DNA of 64,000 nt from Glaesserella sp041814905 (GTDB lineage: Bacteria; Pseudomonadota; Gammaproteobacteria; Enterobacterales; Pasteurellaceae): the NCBI RefSeq assembly GCF_041814905.1, contig NZ_JBGXYA010000015.1, positions 1 through 64,000 of the forward strand, read 5' to 3'. The notes beneath the pieces are model-generated. The model made no database searches. It worked only from the letters and a program-made list of their open reading frames with translations, and was not told where the DNA came from. The position numbers and the translations under genes are program-made. Positions 7,687 to 16,112 of this stretch are shown here, one piece after another (position 1 is the stretch's first letter; the number at the start of each line of letters is the position of its first letter).

Positions 7687-8562
7687 GTGAAAAAAATAGT
7701 CGCGCTATTATCCGCCATTTTATTGGCCACTTCTGTGATTGCAAAACCCTTTAAAGTCGTTACCACCTTTACCGTTATTCAAGATATTGCTCAAAACATT
7801 GCCGGTGATGCGGCAGTTGTGGAATCGATCACCAAACCCGGTGCGGAAATCCATGACTACCAACCCAAACCACAAGATATCGTAAAAGCTCAATCTGCGG
7901 ATCTTATATTATGGAACGGAATGAATTTAGAACTTTGGTTTGAACGTTTTTTCCAGCAGATAAAAGATAAACCAGCAGTGGTTGTCACCGAAGGTATTGA
8001 GCCGCTTCCAATCGCAGATGGTCCGTATAGAGATAACCCCAATCCGCACGCTTGGATGTCAACCAAAAATGCGTTGATCTATATTGAAAATATTCGTCAA
8101 GCCTTTGTGAAATACGATCCCGCAAATGCAGAAACCTACAACAAAAATGCTAAAATTTACGCAGATAAGATTACTGCGTTAGATGAACCACTGCGTGCTC
8201 GTTTAGCGAAGATTCCTGAAAATCAGCGGTGGTTAGTTACCAGTGAAGGTGCATTTAGTTATCTTGCAAAAGACTATAACTTAAAGGAGTTATATCTTTG
8301 GGCCATCAATGAAGATGAGCAAGGCACACCACAACAGATCCGTAAAGTGATCGACCAAGTTCGTAAACACAATATTCCGGTTATCTTTAGTGAAAGCACT
8401 ATCTCCGATAAACCGGCAAAACAAGTTGTAAAAGAGACTCATGCAAGCTATGGTGGGGTTCTCTACGTTGATTCTCTTTCTGCGAAAGAGGGGGCTGTAC
8501 CAACTTATATCGATTTACTTAACGCAACTGTAAGCACTATTGTGAACGGTTTTAATCAATAG
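7687..8562 (+). CDS. periplasmic Mn/Fe-binding protein of ABC transporter (YfeA/SitA type)
   Basis: Cluster A-I substrate-binding protein capturing Mn(II) and possibly Fe(II) or Zn(II) in the periplasm. I start at GTG 7687, which has AAGGAG seven bases upstream and gives a signal peptide ending SVIA/KPF. The four metal ligands are in place: His56 (EIHDYQP), His121 (NPHAWMS), Glu187 (TSEGAFSYL) and Asp262 (YVDSLS), 291 residues in all. The set His-His-Glu-Asp favours Mn/Fe over the three-His zinc proteins, and no His-rich loop is present. First of four genes with two different permeases, the Yfe/Sit/Afe layout. Confidence 0.92.
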   Translation: MKKIVALLSAILLATSVIAKPFKVVTTFTVIQDIAQNIAGDAAVVESITKPGAEIHDYQPKPQDIVKAQSADLILWNGMNLELWFERFFQQIKDKPAVVVTEGIEPLPIADGPYRDNPNPHAWMSTKNALIYIENIRQAFVKYDPANAETYNKNAKIYADKITALDEPLRARLAKIPENQRWLVTSEGAFSYLAKDYNLKELYLWAINEDEQGTPQQIRKVIDQVRKHNIPVIFSESTISDKPAKQVVKETHASYGGVLYVDSLSAKEGAVPTYIDLLNATVSTIVNGFNQ

Positions 8563-8581
8563 AAAACAATAGGATACAGAT

Positions 8582-9343
8582 GTGAACACTCTCCCAAGTT
8601 CGTTAAAAGTCAGGGATATTACCGTTCGTTATAACAATGGGCATACTGCTATTCATCATGTTTCATTTGCACTGACAGGCGGAACAATTTGCGCTTTACT
8701 TGGTGTAAATGGTAGTGGTAAGTCCACGTTGTTTAAATGCATTATGGGGCTGGTTTCAGCACAAAAGGGGACAATTGAACTGTGTGGATTACCTATTTAT
8801 CAGGCTCTTAAACAGCATTTAATTGCTTATGTACCACAAAGTGAGGAAGTGGACTGGCAGTTCCCCGTTTCTGTTTATGATGTGATTATGCAAGGGCGTT
8901 ATGGTTATATGAATTTCCTGCGTATTCCTAAAGCCGTCGATAAGCAAAAAGTGATGAATGCAATGGAACGGGTGAATATCAGCCATCTAAAAGATCGTCA
9001 AATCGGCGAGCTATCCGGAGGACAGAAAAAACGTGTATTTTTAGCACGAACTCTGGCGCAAGAAAGTCGGATAATTTTACTTGATGAACCCTTTACGGGT
9101 GTTGATGTGAAGACCGAAAACGCCATCATGGATCTCCTTAAGCAGTTGCGTGATGAAGGGCATTTGATCCTTGTTTCAACCCATAACTTAAGTACCGTAC
9201 CGAGTTTTTGTGATCAAACGGTTATGATTAATCGTACGGTGCTGGCGATAGGCTCGGTTGAATCCACCTTTACTCCTGAAAACTTAGAACGTGTTTTCGG
9301 CGGTGCGCTACGTTATCAACATCTCATTAAAAACGATTGCTAG
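8582..9343 (+). CDS. Mn/Fe ABC transporter ATP-binding protein
   Basis: A 253-residue ATPase that powers the two permeases encoded downstream. Walker A is GVNGSGKST, the signature LSGGQKKR, Walker B IILLDEP and the H-loop STHNLS. The start is GTG 8582, because the overlapping ATG at 8580 runs straight into a stop. It is 19 bp from the binding-protein gene and 9 bp from the first permease. Corresponds to YfeB/SitB. Confidence 0.93.
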   Translation: MNTLPSSLKVRDITVRYNNGHTAIHHVSFALTGGTICALLGVNGSGKSTLFKCIMGLVSAQKGTIELCGLPIYQALKQHLIAYVPQSEEVDWQFPVSVYDVIMQGRYGYMNFLRIPKAVDKQKVMNAMERVNISHLKDRQIGELSGGQKKRVFLARTLAQESRIILLDEPFTGVDVKTENAIMDLLKQLRDEGHLILVSTHNLSTVPSFCDQTVMINRTVLAIGSVESTFTPENLERVFGGALRYQHLIKNDC

Positions 9344-9352
9344 GGGAGCGTT

Positions 9353-10243
9353 ATGTTGGAATACTTACTCGAACCCTTTAGCTATAACTATATGCTTAAA
9401 GCTATTATCATCAGTGGGGCGATAGGTGCTGTGTGTGCTTTTTTGTCGGCATATTTAATGCTAAAAGGCTGGTCATTGATTGGCGATGCACTTTCTCATG
9501 CTGTCGTTCCGGGGGTAGCAATTGCCTATGCATTGGCTTTGCCTTATGCGGTGGGCGCTTTTTTTTCAGGATTTTTGGCAACGATCGCTATGCTTGCTGT
9601 GAAATCCGCAACCACACTAAAAGAAGATACGGTAATCGGCTTTATTTTTACCACGTTTTTTGCGCTGGGTTTGTTGATTATTTCGTTAAATCCAACGTCG
9701 GTAAACGTACAATCGATTATCCTCGGCAATATTTTAGGTATTGCAGACGAAGATGTTTTGCAAGTTTGGGTTATTTTAGGCGTATCGCTGTGTTTCTTAC
9801 TGATTTATTGGAAAGATCTTCTTTTGGTCTTTTTTGATGAGATCCAAGCGAAATCTGTCGGTATCTCACCGTTAAAGCTTAAGATCTTGTTCTTTTCGTT
9901 ATTGAGTGCCTGTATTGTAACGGCACTACAAAGCGTGGGGGCGATTTTAGTCATCGCAATGGTTGTGACTCCCGGTGCAACGGCTTACCTGCTAACCGAT
10001 CGCTTTGGGTATTTACTGATGATTTCCGTGCTGTTAGGCGCTCTCAGCGGGGCGGTAGGGGCTTATTTAAGCTATTTTGCAGATGGTGCAACGGGCGGAT
10101 TTATTGTGTCACTACAGACATTGATTTTCCTGTTCGCTTTTTTCTTTGCGCCGAAATATGGCTTGATACCGCGTAAATTTGCAAAAAATCGGCTAAAACC
10201 GACCGCTTGTCATACGGGAAATCAAGAGGGAAACCATGGATAG
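9353..10243 (+). CDS. Mn/Fe ABC transporter permease 1
   Basis: A 296-residue ABC-3 family inner-membrane permease with about eight hydrophobic helices. The family motifs GWSLIGDALSHAVVPGVA and GAILVIAMVVTPGATAYLL are clear. It overlaps the second permease by 8 bp. GGGAG precedes the ATG. An uptake signal (10202-10210, minus orientation) encodes part of its C-terminal tail. Matches the YfeC/SitC position. Confidence 0.92.
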   Translation: MLEYLLEPFSYNYMLKAIIISGAIGAVCAFLSAYLMLKGWSLIGDALSHAVVPGVAIAYALALPYAVGAFFSGFLATIAMLAVKSATTLKEDTVIGFIFTTFFALGLLIISLNPTSVNVQSIILGNILGIADEDVLQVWVILGVSLCFLLIYWKDLLLVFFDEIQAKSVGISPLKLKILFFSLLSACIVTALQSVGAILVIAMVVTPGATAYLLTDRFGYLLMISVLLGALSGAVGAYLSYFADGATGGFIVSLQTLIFLFAFFFAPKYGLIPRKFAKNRLKPTACHTGNQEGNHG

Positions 10244-11096
10244 CCTGATTGACTGGTTTATGGAACCTCTTGCCTATCCCTTCATGCAAAATGCGCTGAT
10301 TGTAGGAATTATTGTTGGTACTGTTTGCGCCACACTTTCTTGTTATTTAGTGCTAAAAGGGTGGTCGTTAATGGGCGATGCGATTTCTCATGCGGTATTA
10401 CCGGGCTTGGTTATTGCGCATCTACTTGCGATTCCTCTTACTATTGGTGCATTTGTCTCGGGAATTTTTTGTACTTTAGCCATCGGCTATCTCAAAGAAA
10501 ATAGTCGAATTAAAGAAGATACGGTAATGGGAATTGTCTTTTCAGGGATGTTCGCGATCGGTTTGGTGATGTTCGTGAAAGTGGATACTAATCAACATTT
10601 ACTGCATATTCTATTCGGCAATATTCTCGGTATTACTCATGATGAATTTGTGCAATCGTTGATTATCTCTTTCGTTGCATTAACATATATTGTATTGAAA
10701 CGTAAGGATTTGCTGCTTTATTGTTTTGAACCGTCCCATGCGAGAACCATTGGGCTAAATATTAAACTATTGCACTACGGTTTGCTTGTATTGCTTGCAT
10801 TAGTGATTATGAGTGCAATGCAAGTCGTGGGCACTATTTTGGTTGTCGCTATGTTAATCACGCCCGGTATTACCGGCTATATTGTAGTAAAGCGCTTCGA
10901 CCGAATGTTAATGATTGCAATCGGTACAGCGATTTTCAGTGCAATTTTCGGCGTGTTGTTCAGCTTCCATTTTAATGTTGCAACAGGACCTTGCATTGTG
11001 CTGTTACAAGCGGTCTGTTTTTTGATAAGTTTTGCAATGACGTATGTTAAACGTCACTGTTTGCAACGAAATATAGCGGAGAAGGTAACTTCGTAA
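10236..11096 (+). CDS. Mn/Fe ABC transporter permease 2
   Basis: A 286-residue paralogue of the preceding permease, with GWSLMGDAISHAVLPGLV and GTILVVAMLITPGITGYIV in equivalent places. Two non-identical permeases are the hallmark of YfeABCD/SitABCD systems and separate them from ZnuABC. An uptake signal (11006-11014) is embedded near the 3' end (LLQAV). Last gene of the operon. Confidence 0.92.
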   Translation: MDSLIDWFMEPLAYPFMQNALIVGIIVGTVCATLSCYLVLKGWSLMGDAISHAVLPGLVIAHLLAIPLTIGAFVSGIFCTLAIGYLKENSRIKEDTVMGIVFSGMFAIGLVMFVKVDTNQHLLHILFGNILGITHDEFVQSLIISFVALTYIVLKRKDLLLYCFEPSHARTIGLNIKLLHYGLLVLLALVIMSAMQVVGTILVVAMLITPGITGYIVVKRFDRMLMIAIGTAIFSAIFGVLFSFHFNVATGPCIVLLQAVCFLISFAMTYVKRHCLQRNIAEKVTS

Positions 11097-11098
11097 TA

Positions 11099-11126
11099 GA
11101 AAAGCCTAGCACTGAATGTGCTAGGC
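11099..11126 (-). terminator. terminator between the metal transporter and htrA
   Basis: A perfect 9-bp stem (GCCTAGCAC / GTGCTAGGC) with TGAAT loop. The T run follows on the minus strand, so it best serves htrA, but it may also stop the converging operon. Confidence 0.8.
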
Positions 11127-11141
11127 AATATTAAGAAAGAA

Positions 11142-12524
11142 CTAGCGGATGATTACATAGAAGTTTGAACCGTCACGCAATACGTTTAAGGCGATTGCAG
11201 AGAGATTGGAATCCAAGATTTTACGTAATTCACCAATATTTTCAACGCTACGGCGGTTAACACCGACGATGATATCGCCTTTTTTGAAGCCTCTGCTCTC
11301 GGCAAGCGAATCTTTATCAACTCTAGCAACTTCAACCCCTTTGATACCGTTATTATTGTAGTTAGTGAACTCCGCGCCTTCTAACGCCGGGAACAGTGCT
11401 TTGGCACTCATGTTGTTTTGATCGTCGGACTGTAAGACGGTTTTAACGCTATTTTCTTTTCCGTCGCGTAAGTAGGTAATTTCAATCTCTTTACCTGCGC
11501 CGGTGGTTGCCACTTTTGCACGTAGCTCGCTAAAACTACGGATTTTTTGACCGTTTAATGCGACGATAACATCACCTGCTTTTAAGCCTGCTTTTGAGGC
11601 GGCAGAATCTGTCATCACTTCACTGACAAAAGCACCTTGTTGCGCTTTTACATCGAATTCTTTAGCCAAATCAGCATTCAATTCACCGCCTTTGATACCA
11701 AGTAAACCACGTTTTACACCACCGAATTCAACGATTTGGTGAACTAAGTTATTAACCATATTACTTGGAATGGCAAAAGCAATTCCGGCATTACCGCCGC
11801 TTGGAGAAATAATTGCTGTGTTAATGCCGATTAATTCGCCTTGTAAATTGATTAACGGACCGCCGGAGTTTCCGCGGTTGACTGCCGCATCAGTTTGTAT
11901 ATAGCTTTCAAAACCATCATCCAGGCTACCGGTTGAACGACCTAATGCCGAAACAATACCGGAAGTTACCGTTTGACCTAAGCCGAAAGGGTTACCGATA
12001 GCGACGGTGAAATCACCTACACGTAATTTATCGGAATCGGCAAATTTAATTTCGGTTAAATCTTTCGGATTTTCGAGTTGCAGTAGTGCAACATCTGACA
12101 TCGGATCCGAACCGATTAATTTAGCGATAAATTCACGACCGTCGTCCAACTTAACGGTAATTTTTTCAGCACTGTCAATAACATGATTATTTGTAACGAC
12201 ATAGCCTTTATTTGCATCAATAATCACGCCTGAACCTTCTCCGCGGAACTGACGAGGACCTCCGCGATCGCCAAAGGCATTCGGACCGAAGAAAAATTCA
12301 AATTCTTCCGGAATGGCTCTGTCCGTTTGAGCAGAGGCTGTTTTCCCTTCTACGAAAATACTGACAACGGCAGGGCGTACTTTTTCTATCATTGGTGCAA
12401 GGCTTGGCACAGATTGTCCATCGACTACCGTTGGTAAATTTGCTTGTGCAAATATTGGCGTTGCAAGCACGCTTAATCCGAGAACAAGGGAAGTTAATAC
12501 TGATTTTTTCATCATTATTTTCAT
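11142..12524 (-). CDS. htrA: periplasmic serine endoprotease, Do/DegP-DegQ family
   Basis: Periplasmic quality-control protease of 460 residues with a signal peptide ending about residue 26 (TPIFAQA). The catalytic triad is His114 (TNNHVID), Asp144 (SDVALLQ) and Ser220 (NRGNSGGPLI). Two PDZ domains follow (about 270-360 and 375-460). Its short LA loop and length are closer to DegQ than to E. coli DegP, yet it is preceded by a sigma-E-like promoter as degP is. AGGAAA supports the first ATG. Convergent with the metal transporter operon. Confidence 0.93.
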   Translation of the reverse strand: MKIMMKKSVLTSLVLGLSVLATPIFAQANLPTVVDGQSVPSLAPMIEKVRPAVVSIFVEGKTASAQTDRAIPEEFEFFFGPNAFGDRGGPRQFRGEGSGVIIDANKGYVVTNNHVIDSAEKITVKLDDGREFIAKLIGSDPMSDVALLQLENPKDLTEIKFADSDKLRVGDFTVAIGNPFGLGQTVTSGIVSALGRSTGSLDDGFESYIQTDAAVNRGNSGGPLINLQGELIGINTAIISPSGGNAGIAFAIPSNMVNNLVHQIVEFGGVKRGLLGIKGGELNADLAKEFDVKAQQGAFVSEVMTDSAASKAGLKAGDVIVALNGQKIRSFSELRAKVATTGAGKEIEITYLRDGKENSVKTVLQSDDQNNMSAKALFPALEGAEFTNYNNNGIKGVEVARVDKDSLAESRGFKKGDIIVGVNRRSVENIGELRKILDSNLSAIALNVLRDGSNFYVIIR

Positions 12525-12838
12525 GGATATTTCCTTTTATATTAATTAGTTATATTAATCGAGTCAGTTTATCACTCACTCGTGCAGCTTAAGACAGAGA
12601 AATTTTTTTCCAGTTCCTACGATATGCATTAAAAGTATATAATTTATACAAATGAATTGATAAAAGAGAGCAATTTGCAAAATTTTAGGTAAATCTTACC
12701 GCTTGTTGTTATAACAAATTTTGTTATTTTCTTGTTTTTATGATGTCTGTTATAGTTTTTGCTTGATAAAGTGTATTTTTATCTCTTCATTAAATTCCTA
12801 TAGAATGCCCGCCTATTTTTCTATGTAGGATTTATTTT
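12525..12838. other. 314-bp divergent regulatory gap between htrA and cydA
   Basis: No gene is visible. It holds the sigma-E-like htrA promoter (12590-12617), one uptake signal (12698-12706, minus orientation) with a GCAAAATTTT flank, a near-palindrome ATAACAAATTTTGTTAT (12712-12728), and a TATAGAAT -10-like element at 12799-12806 that could start the cyd transcript. I found no exact FNR or ArcA site. Confidence 0.6.
12590..12617 (-). promoter_or_regulatory. sigma-E-like promoter for htrA
   Basis: Read on the minus strand, GGAACTG (12617-12611), a 16-bp spacer and TCTTA (12594-12590) fit the extracytoplasmic stress sigma-E pattern (GGAACTT, N15-17, TCTGA). It lies about 65 bp upstream of the htrA ATG. 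DegP is a classic sigma-E target. Confidence 0.6.
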
Positions 12839-14182
12839 ATGGATCTCGGTCTTACGGCGTTAATGCTGGCACGTATTCAGTTTGCATTTACCGTCTCTTT
12901 TCACATTGTATTTCCCGCCACTTCTATCGGTTTAGCCTGTTTCTTGGCATTTTTGGAGTGGCGTTGGTTAAAAACGAAAAATCCGGTTTATCAGGATTTG
13001 TTTAAATTTTGGCTGAAAATTTTTGCGATTGCATTTGGTATGGGTGTGGTGTCGGGCATTGTGATGAGTTATCAATTCGGCACAAACTGGAGCGAATTTT
13101 CTCGTATTGCCGGTAGTGTAACCGGGCCTTTACTGACTTATGAAGTGCTGAGTGCGTTTTTCTTGGAAGCCGGATTCCTTGGCATTATGTTATTCGGTTG
13201 GGGACGAGTCAGTGAAAAGGCACACTTTGCAGCAACGTTGATGGTGGCGATTGGTACATGTATTTCAATGTTTTGGATTTTATCGTCAAACAGTTGGATG
13301 CAAACACCACAGGGTTTTCGCATTGAAAACGGGATTATCGTACCAGAAGATTGGTGGGCAATTGTCTTTAACCCTTCTTTTCCTTATCGCTTTACACATA
13401 TGGCGGTTGCGGCTTTCTTGGTATCGGCACTTTTAGTCGTAGGTACTGCAGGCTGGCATTTGTTGAAAGGTCGCCGTGATCAGCTTATCAAAAAATCATT
13501 TTCTTATGGCTTGTGGATGGTGTTGGCAACCTCTGTGGCACAGGTTTTTGTCGGTGATATGCACGGTTTAAATACGTTGAAACATCAACCGACTAAGTTA
13601 GCGGCAATTGAAGGTCACTGGGAAACGAACCATGATCACGGTATGCCATTGTTACTTTTTGCTATTCCGGATATGGAGCAAGAGAAAAACCATTTTGAAA
13701 TTGCCATTCCAAATTTGGGCAGCATTATTTTAACTCATACTTTAGAGGGTAAAGTTACCGGATTGAAAGAATATGCACCTGAAGATCGTCCGAATGTGCC
13801 AATCGTATTCTGGAGTTTCCGAGTGATGGTCGGGATGGGGATGCTAATGGTTTTAATGTCTTTAACCGCACTCTATTTAAGAAAGCGTAATTCGTTATAT
13901 GAAACAACGTGGTTCCATAAATTTGCCTTTGTGATGACACCATCAGGTTATATCGCATTATTAGCAGGTTGGGTGACCACAGAAGTAGGGCGTCAGCCGT
14001 GGACGATTTACGGCGTGATGCGTACGGAACAGGCGTTATCGCATACGGTTTCAGCCGAACAAGTGGGTTTAACCCTGATTATCTTTGTGGTGGTTTATGC
14101 GATTGTATTCGGTAGCGGTATTTATTATATGCTTCGCCACTTATTCAAAGGTCCTGAAATGATTTATTCAAAGGAGCAATAA
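12839..14182 (+). CDS. cytochrome bd ubiquinol oxidase subunit I, CIO type
   Basis: Quinol oxidase subunit carrying haems b558, b595 and d. Ligands are conserved: His22, His187 (RFTHMAVAAF) and Met330 (SFRVMVGMG), plus Glu102 and Glu110 in EVLSAFFLE and the GRQPW motif. KLAAIEGHWET begins the Q loop, but only about 65 residues separate it from the next helix; E. coli CydA has an insert of about 60 more there. At 447 residues it is therefore a short-Q-loop, cyanide-insensitive (CioA-type) form, not a truncated CydA. It forms a unit with subunit II and a small membrane protein. Confidence 0.93.
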   Translation: MDLGLTALMLARIQFAFTVSFHIVFPATSIGLACFLAFLEWRWLKTKNPVYQDLFKFWLKIFAIAFGMGVVSGIVMSYQFGTNWSEFSRIAGSVTGPLLTYEVLSAFFLEAGFLGIMLFGWGRVSEKAHFAATLMVAIGTCISMFWILSSNSWMQTPQGFRIENGIIVPEDWWAIVFNPSFPYRFTHMAVAAFLVSALLVVGTAGWHLLKGRRDQLIKKSFSYGLWMVLATSVAQVFVGDMHGLNTLKHQPTKLAAIEGHWETNHDHGMPLLLFAIPDMEQEKNHFEIAIPNLGSIILTHTLEGKVTGLKEYAPEDRPNVPIVFWSFRVMVGMGMLMVLMSLTALYLRKRNSLYETTWFHKFAFVMTPSGYIALLAGWVTTEVGRQPWTIYGVMRTEQALSHTVSAEQVGLTLIIFVVVYAIVFGSGIYYMLRHLFKGPEMIYSKEQ

Positions 14183-14183
14183 A

Positions 14184-15188
14184 ATGATGGATACAGCACT
14201 AATTTGGTTTGGCATTATTGGGCTTGGCGTGTTGATTTATGTCGTATTAGACGGCTTTGATTTAGGCATCGGTATTCTATTCCCCGTTATCAAAGGAAAA
14301 GAAGAACGCGATGTGATGATGAATACCGTAGCCCCTGTTTGGGACGGCAATGAAACGTGGATGGTGCTCGGCGGAGCAGGGCTGTTCGGGGCATTTCCTC
14401 TGGTTTATTCCACCGTATTATCCGCACTTTATTTGCCGATTACCGTAATGGCGCTTGCCTTAATTTTTCGTGGCGTATCCTTTGAATTTCGTTTCAAAGC
14501 AACGGGAGCAAAAGCCTTTTGGGATCAGGCGTTTATTTGGGGCTCAATCCTCTCGAGTTTTTTACAAGGGGTAATTTTAGGTGCAGTGATTCAAGGCATT
14601 GAAACTCATCACGGTATTTATTCTGGTGGCACTTTTGATTGGTTAACGCCATTTAGTTTATTTGTAGGTTTTGCGGTAGTCGTGATGTATGCCACATTAG
14701 GCTGTGCATGGCTAATCATGAAAACCGAAGGAGATTTACAGCAAACCATGTATCGCATTATGCCGAAAATGATGTGGGTATTGTTGGCGGTATTTATCGG
14801 CGTGTTGGTATTTTCACCGATGGTTGAACCAAGTTTTGCAGAGCGTTGGTTTAGTATGCCGAATATAGTGTATTTTGCGGTGATGGCTGTGGCGACATTT
14901 GCAATTTTTTATCTCAATCTGACCGCTTGTAAACAACGCAACGATAAAAAACCGTTTATCTATACCTTTTTATTGATGTTATTGGCGTTTGTCGGATTAG
15001 TACTCAGCTTATTCCCCTATATTATTCCGCCGTCAATCGACATTTGGCAGGCTTCCGCCCCACGTTCCAGCCAAATGTTCGCCTTGGTTGGCGCGTTAAT
15101 TTTTATTCCGATTATTATTGCTTATACGATTTTGTCTTATTGGGTGTTCCGAGATAAAGTACGTGTCGGTGATGAGGGGTATCATTGA
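14184..15188 (+). CDS. cytochrome bd ubiquinol oxidase subunit II, CIO type
   Basis: The 334-residue integral membrane partner of subunit I. The N-terminal signature GLGVLIYVVLDGFDLGIGILFP and DGNETWMVLGGAGLFGAFP are typical of CydB/CioB. It is shorter than E. coli CydB (379), in keeping with CioB. It starts one base after the subunit I stop, with AAGGAG at 14171-14176, and its stop overlaps the start of a 39-codon ORF (TGATG). One uptake signal (14922-14930) lies in the coding sequence. Confidence 0.93.
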   Translation: MMDTALIWFGIIGLGVLIYVVLDGFDLGIGILFPVIKGKEERDVMMNTVAPVWDGNETWMVLGGAGLFGAFPLVYSTVLSALYLPITVMALALIFRGVSFEFRFKATGAKAFWDQAFIWGSILSSFLQGVILGAVIQGIETHHGIYSGGTFDWLTPFSLFVGFAVVVMYATLGCAWLIMKTEGDLQQTMYRIMPKMMWVLLAVFIGVLVFSPMVEPSFAERWFSMPNIVYFAVMAVATFAIFYLNLTACKQRNDKKPFIYTFLLMLLAFVGLVLSLFPYIIPPSIDIWQASAPRSSQMFALVGALIFIPIIIAYTILSYWVFRDKVRVGDEGYH

Positions 15189-15307
15189 TGGCGGTTAAAA
15201 TGAAATTAAGTTCGACCCAATGGTTTATTCTGCTTTGGCTTGTGGGCTTTACTGGTTTAGCGGTAATTGCAGGACTATTTAAAGTATTATTATATTTTGC
15301 TTATTAA
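15188..15307 (+). CDS. small membrane subunit of bd oxidase (DUF2474-like)
   Basis: A 39-residue protein, MAVKMKLSSTQWFILLWLVG followed by FTGLAVIAGLFKVLLYFAY, with one predicted transmembrane helix. The ATG overlaps the subunit II stop as TGATG, which implies translational coupling. Small single-helix proteins accompany bd oxidases: CydX in the long-Q-loop type and DUF2474 proteins in the CIO type. The W-FxxLWLxGxxGLAxIAxLxK pattern resembles DUF2474. Function as a structural or haem-stabilising subunit is inferred from CydX. It is shorter than usual annotation cut-offs and easily missed. Confidence 0.75.
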   Translation: MAVKMKLSSTQWFILLWLVGFTGLAVIAGLFKVLLYFAY

Positions 15308-15324
15308 TTTATCGGAGTAAAGAA

Positions 15325-16008
15325 ATGAAACAACCTTCGATTGTATTAGTTCATGGTTTCTGGGGCGGTGCGGCACATTGGGCAAAAGTGATTGTTCAGT
15401 TACGCAAGCACGGCTTTGAGAAAATTTATGCGGTAGAAAATCCACTCACTTCATTGGCAGATGATGCCGAACGTACACGTAAAATGGTACAAAGCATTGA
15501 TGATGACGTTGTGCTTGTTGGACATTCTTACGGTGGAGAAGTCATTACTGAAATGGGGAATTTACCCAATGTCAAAGCCTTGGTTTATATTGCCGCCTTT
15601 GCACCTGATGCAAATGAAAGTGCAGGGGCGATTAGCGCAGCAAATCCGCCCGCAGCTTTTTCAAGTATAGAGCCTGATGCGGATGGTTTCTTATGGATAA
15701 ATAAAGCGAAATATCAAGAGAGTTTCTGCCAAGATTTAGATAATGATGAGGCATTTGTCTTAGCCGTCACGCAAAAACCAGCCAAAGCAACTACATTTGG
15801 TGATACCGTTACGGATCCTGCATGGAAATATAAGCCAAGTTTTTATCAAATTTCGACCGAAGATCGAATGATCAGCTTAGTTAATCAAGAAATGATGAGT
15901 GAAAGATTAAATGCTCGCAAAATCATTCGCCTTGACGCAAGCCACGCCTCGCTTTCTTCAAGAGCGGAAGAAGTAGCAAACTTAATCATTGAAGCTACAA
16001 AAATTTAA
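15325..16008 (+). CDS. alpha/beta-fold hydrolase
   Basis: A 227-residue cytoplasmic alpha/beta hydrolase without signal peptide. The oxyanion motif HGFWGG is at residues 10-15, the nucleophile elbow GHSYGG near 66-71, the acid Asp in STEDRMI and the catalytic His in DASHASL near the end. It belongs with short salicylate-esterase/hydroxynitrile-lyase-like members (EstC type), and the substrate is unknown. It starts 18 bp after the small oxidase ORF with GGAGTAAAG ahead, so it may be read through from the cyd operon. Confidence 0.85.
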   Translation: MKQPSIVLVHGFWGGAAHWAKVIVQLRKHGFEKIYAVENPLTSLADDAERTRKMVQSIDDDVVLVGHSYGGEVITEMGNLPNVKALVYIAAFAPDANESAGAISAANPPAAFSSIEPDADGFLWINKAKYQESFCQDLDNDEAFVLAVTQKPAKATTFGDTVTDPAWKYKPSFYQISTEDRMISLVNQEMMSERLNARKIIRLDASHASLSSRAEEVANLIIEATKI

Positions 16009-16018
16009 TGATGTATAG

Positions 16019-16054
16019 CCTCCGGTTTTTTTAGAAACTGGAGGTTATTTTTAG
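16019..16054 (+). terminator. terminator after the hydrolase gene
   Basis: CCTCCGGTTT pairs with AAACTGGAGG (one G-T pair), followed by TTATTTTT. Confidence 0.8.
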
Positions 16055-16112
16055 ATGTTTATGATTAGGGTAAAATGATCAGGATTTTTTATAAACCTAA
16101 TAACATAACGCT

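Noticed and set aside
12839..14182. Subunit I of the bd oxidase as a truncated CydA
   Set aside because: Only the Q-loop insert is missing while all haem ligands and the C-terminus are present, so it is a natural short form.
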